Of a stretch of DNA of 64,000 nucleotides, positions 58,059 to 64,000 are shown piece by piece. Location of the stretch: NCBI GenBank assembly GCA_036872755.1, contig JAVHNS010000007.1:1116001-1180000 (forward strand), read 5' to 3'. Every line of letters begins with the position of its first letter. The stretch's first letter is position 1. Under the pieces are notes generated by a model. That model was not told the origin of the DNA. It saw nothing but the letters and a program-made list of their open reading frames with translations, and did no database searches. This DNA comes from Orbilia blumenaviensis. Its lineage: Eukaryota > Ascomycota > Orbiliomycetes > Orbiliales > Orbiliaceae. A program made the translations under genes and the position numbers.

Positions 58059-59251
58059 CTAGACTTCCATAGTGCCTGCGGGGTCCTCGTCAGCAGAGTC
58101 GTAGGAGCCTACGGAACTCATCTCCTCGTCACTATCGCTGACCTCGCTCGTTGCCTCCATCGCCTCTTTCGTTGCGTACTTACCAACGTATTCTATTATC
58201 TCAAAACGGAGAAACAGTTATCAGCCACTGATATACAGATTGGTAAGTCTCATGCGGCGGATTTGCATACCCTTGACTCGGCTGGCGTAGGCTTCTTTAC
58301 TCCTCATTATCAGAGCAGCGGCCTCGCCATTGAGTGGATCGTTGGCATTTGGATAACCCAGTAACTGGGGTAGAAAGACTTCAAAGATGTTGATCATATC
58401 AAACATGGGCGACCAAGTTTGATTGATCACATCAAGACAAACGGAACCACTTCTAACCTCGCGAATTAGGTTGTTATAGTTGACGCCAAGAAGATAATAT
58501 GGACAGGATGTACGTACAGCTCATCGATATTTGGGTGAAATATCTTGTTGACGAAACCGATCGATGGAGATTTATAGGGGTACTGGTCAGGTAATTCAAC
58601 GTGTACTTTCCAAATTCCGCCTTCGAAGGGAGCTATATATATAGGTACATCACGTGAGCAAAGGGATCTGGTGTGTCCGAGATTGGGTAGAAGGTCTAGC
58701 ATACTATCTTTTGGTCCATTGAACCGAACATAAAACTCTTGCCTAGAGATGGTCGAGCTATGAGTTATCGGGATTTTTAAGGTTGGTTATTGGAGCTTGG
58801 ACATACACTATATCGTATTGGTCAGCGGGTTCGGTTATCGATCGAGACGAACGGGCGAATTGGAATGCAGTGTAAGGGTGGGGGACATACTGTTATCATT
58901 GACCAATGTGACTTCATAATCACTCATCAGCCTATGGAAGTATCAAGAGAGTCAATGGTGGTGCCCCGGGCGCTCGATGGAAGGACCGTTTTCGGAGTAG
59001 TGGCAAATTCCATGAGAATCCTGCCGGCAAGTACGTACAGCCTACAAGTGGCATGTTAGCAATCTGTCTTGAGAATTACCGACACAGCCGGGACATTTGA
59101 GTATTTCCGTACTTCATAACCTATAGACCATGAGAAAGAGAGTATATTAGCATATTCGTAATCGCTCAGGTCGATATCCCCAAATTCGATATAATCGAAG
59201 GAAATTTTGTGTACATACATCTGTCTCGATTCTTCGCCTCGGGGAACTCAT
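58059..59251 (-). CDS. UBC8: Ubiquitin-conjugating enzyme E2 Ubc8 (UBE2H), 184 aa, with 8-, 3- and 1-nt exons
   Basis: Exons: 59251-59219, 59120-59113 (8 nt), 59041-59039 (3 nt), 58931-58891, 58807 (1 nt), 58742-58705, 58632-58518, 58452-58271 and 58192-58059. The product follows the Ubc8/UBE2H family along its whole length: [46 protein letters not shown], the catalytic Cys85 in [13 protein letters not shown], and an acidic C-terminal tail. In yeast, Ubc8 serves the GID ligase in degrading gluconeogenic enzymes. The 3-nt exon GCT supplies the second Leu of KLLM. The 1-nt exon T supplies the Met of NDNMQEF and is required for frame, because exons 4 and 6 do not otherwise join. Each tiny exon has an AG before and GTACGT or GTATGT after, with branch-like TGCTAAC or GCTGACC upstream. 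A sequence error is the main alternative for the 1-nt exon. Confidence 0.88.
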
Positions 59252-59993
59252 GTTGATATCGTTTTTGGAGTCCCAGCCTCAGTTCGCGAATGGTCAGGGA
59301 AGCGAAGAGTGTAAGGACAAAATTGGTATTCTCGTATAGCCCTCTTGAAAACTTTCCAGGTTCTAGCAGTCGTCGAGGTTTCCGCTGTATTTATCAGTCC
59401 CGGAGAGTTGATTAACCAAAACGTGGTGGTCGATCTGCAACAGGGTTGAGCTTGAGCGTGGATACTATTGATAGGAAGTGGAATGCCGGTGTGAAGAAAC
59501 ACCAAAAGGTGAGTATGTTGAAGTATTGTCGATGGTACAAAGAGCTATCGCTACTGCTGCTGCTGTTGTTGGGAGAGGAATAAAGAATTGAAGCGGTGAT
59601 AGTGGTAGTAGTGGTGGTGGTGGAGTGATGTTGGTGGAGGAGAAGAGCTCGGAGCTGGTAACGTATAGTTAGCAGACAGAACAGACTGGTTGCTTGCTGG
59701 TTCAGTGTGCTGGGCGGGGTTTGCCGCCTCCAACAAAGCGCCGCATGACCAAACCCATCCACCAAACACTAAACTTCATTCCAGACGGAGTTCCCTGGTC
59801 CAGCCCACATTTCTGCCCGATTCCAGGCCCAGCATGCCTTGAGCGGTCCAATCAACCCTGGTTGGTGGGCCGCCTTCCGATTCGTGTCGATTGTTTCCGG
59901 TCCCTTGCCGTCTTTGTCATCACCTCCATCGACATCCATTACCAATAGCTCGCGAAGCTGGACGGGCATCAACAACTGCAGGAACAATCGAAA
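59252..59993. other. Divergent promoter region between UBC8 and the next gene
   Basis: 742 bases. It contains CTG/TTG and GGT/AGT trinucleotide stretches around 59550-59640 (triplets such as CTGCTGCTG and GTGGTGGTGG). No gene is supported. Confidence 0.5.
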
Positions 59994-61316
59994 ATGGGCC
60001 GTTACCTCCCCTGGAGGGACGGCCCAGGAGATGGAAGCAGGCCGAGGAAGAGAGTGAAGGCTAGCATGAGCATCGATGGTTTTGGAGCGGGTGAGAAGAA
60101 GACGAAAGACGACCACGAAGTAGTCTCTCGCGAAGACGAGTCAGTCAAGCCCCATATGACATATTACAACCCAAGATTTTGCAGACTAATTAACTAATGA
60201 CCAAGTTTTTTTTACCTTTATTTATTTCTTAGATATATGCGTGATGGTATCAAAAATGACGACCGCTATATCATGGTCGAAGACGAGCTCCTTCAGATAG
60301 CGAAGTCGTATACTGCAAAGCTTCACTCTGCCGAGTTGGAACGTCTTCAAGCCCAAATTGCACTTCGAAAAAATCTAAAAGTTGCCGCTTCCCAACACTC
60401 GCAACCAAGAATCGCAGGCTCCATGTCAAAGCAACGACAGGTTGTCCTTCATAGACGTGCGCACGATGCTGCCGTCAGAAGAGCTGCCGGTATCACAGGA
60501 GATGAAGCAGAACCATATAATCATAAATTCTCATCCCAGTCACTCAGCCGCCTAATGACCACATCTGCTACTCGAATCGACTCTTCACTTCCACTACCAT
60601 TGACTCCGGGAAAGACAATCAAGCCAGCAACACGTGCAGCGGCGGGTTTTACAAAAGCGAGTTTCAATAAGGCTCTTTCGTCGCAGATCTTGCCGTCGCA
60701 GGTAAGGAGCAGCCAGGTTGCCATGCAAGATTATAACGACATCGATAGAGAATCGGATGAGGAGGATGACGAAGATTTGGATCTGGTGTCAAGAAGACCT
60801 GGTTCAACCCGTGTCCCACAGAAAATGACACCGATTGAAAGTCCAACAAGCTCATCTGCCTCCGAGAAAAGGGTATCGGTGTCAAAGCACCCTCACCCAT
60901 CTACCAACTACGAACCTAAACTACTCAGCAGTAGTCCCCAAAGTTTCAAAAAGCCGCCCCTGCTGTCATCATCTCCTCCTCCACCTTCTAGAGCTTTAAG
61001 CTCCTCGAAATCCTCTCAAAGAAAACCCATATTTGTTCCAGACCCTGGCCCACCTGTGGCAGATTCAGACTCGGACAACGACTATGCGGACGCTGAACAG
61101 GCAGCCCGCTGGCGTCGAAGGAGAATGCATAAGCCCCCAATAGCACCTGCTTCGGGAGCATTGCCAACTTCGAGGTTACCTGCGTCAACTCCTAAACCCA
61201 CTCCCGCGATGGTGGATTCTTCAGATGAAAATGACTATGCAGACGCTGAACAAGCAGCTCGTTTCCGGAGAAGGCAACAGCTTTTAGAAGCTCAGAAATC
61301 CAGCGCAAGGAGCTAA
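59994..61316 (+). CDS. Conserved fungal protein of unknown function with a duplicated DYADAEQAAR motif, 409 aa
   Basis: Exons: 59994-60139 and 60233-61316, joined in phase to give EDEYMRDGIKNDDRYIMVEDEL. The donor GTCAGT is weak, but the intron has a clear TTAACTAATG branch region. I do not know its function. The N-terminus (MGRYLPWRDGPGDG) is followed by a basic stretch (RPRKRVKAS) that could be a nuclear signal. The segment around residues 50-85 looks helical and is the most conserved-looking part. The rest is Ser/Pro-rich with an acidic patch (ESDEEDDEDLDL). Near the C-terminus two copies of NDYADAEQAAR followed by RRR occur about 60 residues apart, which suggests a repeated binding motif. 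No enzyme domain is visible. Confidence 0.82.
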
Positions 61317-61834
61317 ACTTTGAGACCAGATTCATCCAACAACGGACAGAAGAAACCCCGAAATTGTAGATATCCCTTTATACCCCCACACGCTGCCAAT
61401 GAAGTCACGAGTATCTAGTAGATAAGCCAGCGCGCGCAAATATGGCACCTCTTAAGATTAATCCCCTCTAATTTCAAGACCCCAAGCCTACCCTCAGTTA
61501 CATCCTCCTGCAGGTGCACAGAGCTTTCCCGGAGTTAAGCATATTTCAAGCCCATGTCTTTTGTCTCACAACGCCATTTCCTTATTTTCCGCCTATAAAA
61601 TCGATCTGTAGTTTTCTAACAAGATATAAAATCACATCCATAGGGTCCTAGTTGTGGCTGTTTTATAAAGGAACAGACGCACAAGGTGCCCTTGAATCTT
61701 CCGCCGTTCGACGGATATCCCTTGCATGTCATCCGTATGAACAGGCGAGAGTGGCTTGGTAGCAAAACGTCACAATGCCATTGTCTTAAAAAAAACGGAG
61801 GGGCCTATCGGGGGAGCGAGGGTGCAATATCCAC

Positions 61835-61867
<33 letters not shown>

Positions 61868-63376
61868 GATTTACTGGTTAAAGTATACCTTATACATCAC
61901 AGGAAAAAAGGGCTTCCGGGGGGTTGGATCGAAATTATGTTTCAAACCCTTATACGATTGTGAAGGGAAGCAGGCTGGTCTCGAACCAGAAGTAATCAGG
62001 AGAAGAAAAAAGCTAAAGGGGCTAGAAATATCTGAAGCTCTGAAAGCTCACCCGCGCCACATACGTATAAGGACAGGCCGTCCATGTGTTCACACGGCAA
62101 GCTAGGATCCGATGATACCCTACCATGGCACCGAGGCGTTTTGTCCGCTTCCAGATACCCGATCCGATATCTTGCATCTTTACAACTATACTACTAGTAA
62201 AAAATTATTAATGTAGGTAAAAGACCACCTAATGGCCCATCAGCGCTTGGTGAGCGGGATTCCGACTACGAGCTACCTAGTTCTGTGCTAAATTAGAGTG
62301 GTTTTCCAATACCCTCATCGCACAGAAGCCTTGTGTGTCTAGCTTCCCGAAGCCGATGCCTCACGACCGAGTTAGCGTAAATCCATATTTGCTTGAACGT
62401 TTCATCTGTGCATGTATACACTGGAGCGTTATAACATTATACGCTTAACTATAAAGATATAAACGTATCAACTCTGGTTACGAGACTGTGTATCAATAAT
62501 AGTATAGTATTGAACAATAGTGTAACAATGCCCCTCTGTCCCCCGTGTCCATAAAAAGAGGGAAAGAAAGAAAGAAAAGAAAAGAAAGTTTGGTTCTCAC
62601 CAAATCTAGAGAGGCAGTGATGGAGAATAGGACAAGAAAACCAAAAGGCCGCTCTGCTGATTAAATTACACATAACAAAGGGAACAACGAGTGAGAAAGA
62701 AGAGCAAAGTGGCAGTAGAATAGTTGTAAGTATTTAGTGTCAGCACCTGGAATTACAAGTCCCACATACTGGTGAGGAAGCTATAGCGTTTGAATACAAA
62801 GGGTGAGGAGGCATCAACCAGCACTAAGAAAAAGGAAAAAAAAAAATCAAAAAAAGGTATTCCAACTCCTTTAATAATGTTAACAATGAACCTGTGAAAG
62901 AGCAGAGATAAAGCAAAGCAATTTAATGTAGTACACAATCAAGCACAGAGCTCGCGGCTTTGTTGAAGGGGTGTGGATAAGCACCGATTTTGTCGATACT
63001 TGCGGAAGTTCGAAGCGGTCAGGAGTATGGACAAGCGCGTGAGCCCCAAGAAGGTAAAAAGGTCTGTCGGAATTGAGAGCAAGAGAGTTGTCGGAGTTGT
63101 AGAGGGGAAGAAAGAGGGGAGCGGGGTCTTTCTTCTTTTCGCATGATTACAATGATGCATTTCAAATCGTAAAGCCGTGCCAAATAGGAAACCGAAAGAT
63201 GAAACAACGACAACAAAACGAGGCAAAGTAAAAAAGATAGAAAAGCGGTAACCAAAGCAAAAAAAATATATATCAGGATCGTGAGCATCTTAACGTCGGC
63301 GTGAACGGCCCGTTGTGGAAACTTGCAGGTAACGACCAGACTGGCAGCGGGGACACATTTGCACAGAACATGGCAT
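61317..63376. other. 2-kb intergenic region with a long poly-A tract
   Basis: Between the convergent ends of the unknown gene and the partial gene at the right edge. It contains an A tract of about 30 bases at 61832-61863 and GAAA repeats at about 62565-62590. The purine-rich plus strand from 62560 to 63260 gives pyrimidine-rich RNA on the minus strand. No supported gene. Confidence 0.5.
61832..61863 (+). repeat. Poly-A tract, about 30 bases
   Basis: The longest homopolymer in the window. It could be a retroposed poly-A tail, but no adjacent retroposon body or target duplication was recognised. Confidence 0.8.
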
Positions 63377-64000
63377 CTAACCTATGATCTGGCGGGCACC
63401 CTCCCGTCCCAACACGCCGCGCTCCTGAGGTTTGGGACTAGCACCTCTGCCTTTCCTCTTCGACAGAAAGCCAAGCATACCAGATGGTTTCTTATCTTTG
63501 CTCATCGAAGATTGTACTGCTTCTTGGTTGTTGATGTTGCTCCATGATCCCGTCTGGTTAAGGACTACTTGGACGCCACCCGTTGACGACTGCATCCTGC
63601 CGTTGCTTGGGACAGGGTGCCCGGGCAACGGCGGTACAGGCGGTACAGAATTCGGGGTCGTATGCGACCTGTGCAAATCGTGCATTGAATTGCTGGTCGG
63701 TGGCCGACTTAACTCGTCCTTCGCATTCACAGTCGTTGGTATCGGTGGCGAGCCGCTTGGAGACGGTGAAACGACTCTTGACTTATCGTTCTGACAGTTT
63801 TCACCAGATGTCGCCGTTCCGATTGCAACCGGGCGAGGTTGGTCTTCGGAGGCTGGTTTTACCCAATCAGGAACAGGACCGACCGATTTCGTGACCGGGT
63901 CTACTGTTCCAGGATATCTTCTGAACAGGTTAGCATTAGAGATAATCTTAAACCTATTGGATTTGGAGAGCAATTCTTACTTATCATATTGTGCCAAAGT
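63377..64000 (-). CDS. 3' end of a gene continuing beyond the window; Pro/Ser-rich C-terminus
   Basis: Two exons are visible on the minus strand: 64000-63981 (partial) and 63921-63377, separated by a 59-bp intron with a GTAAGA donor. Splicing gives AQYDKRYPGTVDPVTKSVGPVPDW, so the frame crosses the junction cleanly. The visible 188 residues are Ser/Pro/Asn-rich and look disordered, with a short basic patch (GFLSKRKGRG) near the end. The family cannot be named from this fragment. The start lies outside the window. Confidence 0.72.

Noticed and set aside
58891..59112. UBC8 with one long intron from 59112 to 58932 instead of the GCT exon
   Set aside because: Keeps frame but gives VMKLMSD, one Leu short of the family sequence, and ignores a good branch-acceptor-donor set around GCT. 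It remains the alternative for that exon.
62939..63288. Two minus-strand ORFs with hydrophobic stretches
   Set aside because: The hydrophobic residues come from pyrimidine-rich DNA after the stop codon of the partial gene; no start context or domain.

Overview
The window is nuclear DNA of a filamentous ascomycete (Pezizomycotina; Orbiliomycetes is possible but I cannot prove it). The reasons are densely packed genes on both strands, short introns (about 57-110 bp) with GTAAGT/GTATGT donors, CTAAC-like branch sites and YAG acceptors, and a typical filamentous-fungal gene set. That set includes a family-18 chitinase, a Crh transglycosylase, a WSC-domain protein, a GH5 exo-beta-1,3-glucanase, FEX, HSE1, YVH1, RAD9 and UBC8. 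Coding exons were assembled by hand from splice signals, reading phase and known family sequences.

Layout. 1-3375: gene-poor left edge, then a five-exon von Willebrand A-domain gene (minus). 4453-11063: a complete Ty3/Gypsy LTR retrotransposon (minus) with identical 103-bp LTRs, a 5-bp target duplication and one intact 1946-codon gag-pol ORF, so recently inserted. It sits only 33 bp upstream of the start codon of an NLR-like gene (11097-13802, SERAC1-type hydrolase plus ankyrin repeats). 13.8-16.7 kb is mostly unexplained. 16.7-30.7 kb carries the chitinase, YVH1 (minus), FEX, a Crh-type GPI protein, an Asp-rich secreted protein (minus) and TMS1. 31.9-34.3 kb is HSE1. 37.6-46.8 kb holds a secreted tandem-WSC protein, a membrane-anchored GH5 glucanase and an M28 aminopeptidase. 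47.8-51.3 kb has an F-box protein and a MYND-finger protein (minus). 52.7-61.3 kb has an ADA2-like deaminase, RAD9 (minus), UBC8 (minus) and a conserved fungal protein of unknown function. The right edge contains the 3' end of another gene (minus).

How it fits together. Four plus-strand genes build or remodel the cell wall (chitinase, Crh, WSC protein, GH5 glucanase), but housekeeping genes are mixed in, so this is not a clear cluster. HSE1 (ubiquitin-dependent endosomal sorting), UBC8 (E2 enzyme) and the F-box protein share the ubiquitin theme only loosely.

The most striking observation is in UBC8. The conserved E2 protein can be read only if the transcript contains three tiny exons of 8, 3 and 1 nucleotides, each between good splice signals. 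The 3-nt exon restores a Leu and the 1-nt exon both restores the reading frame and supplies a Met expected in this family.
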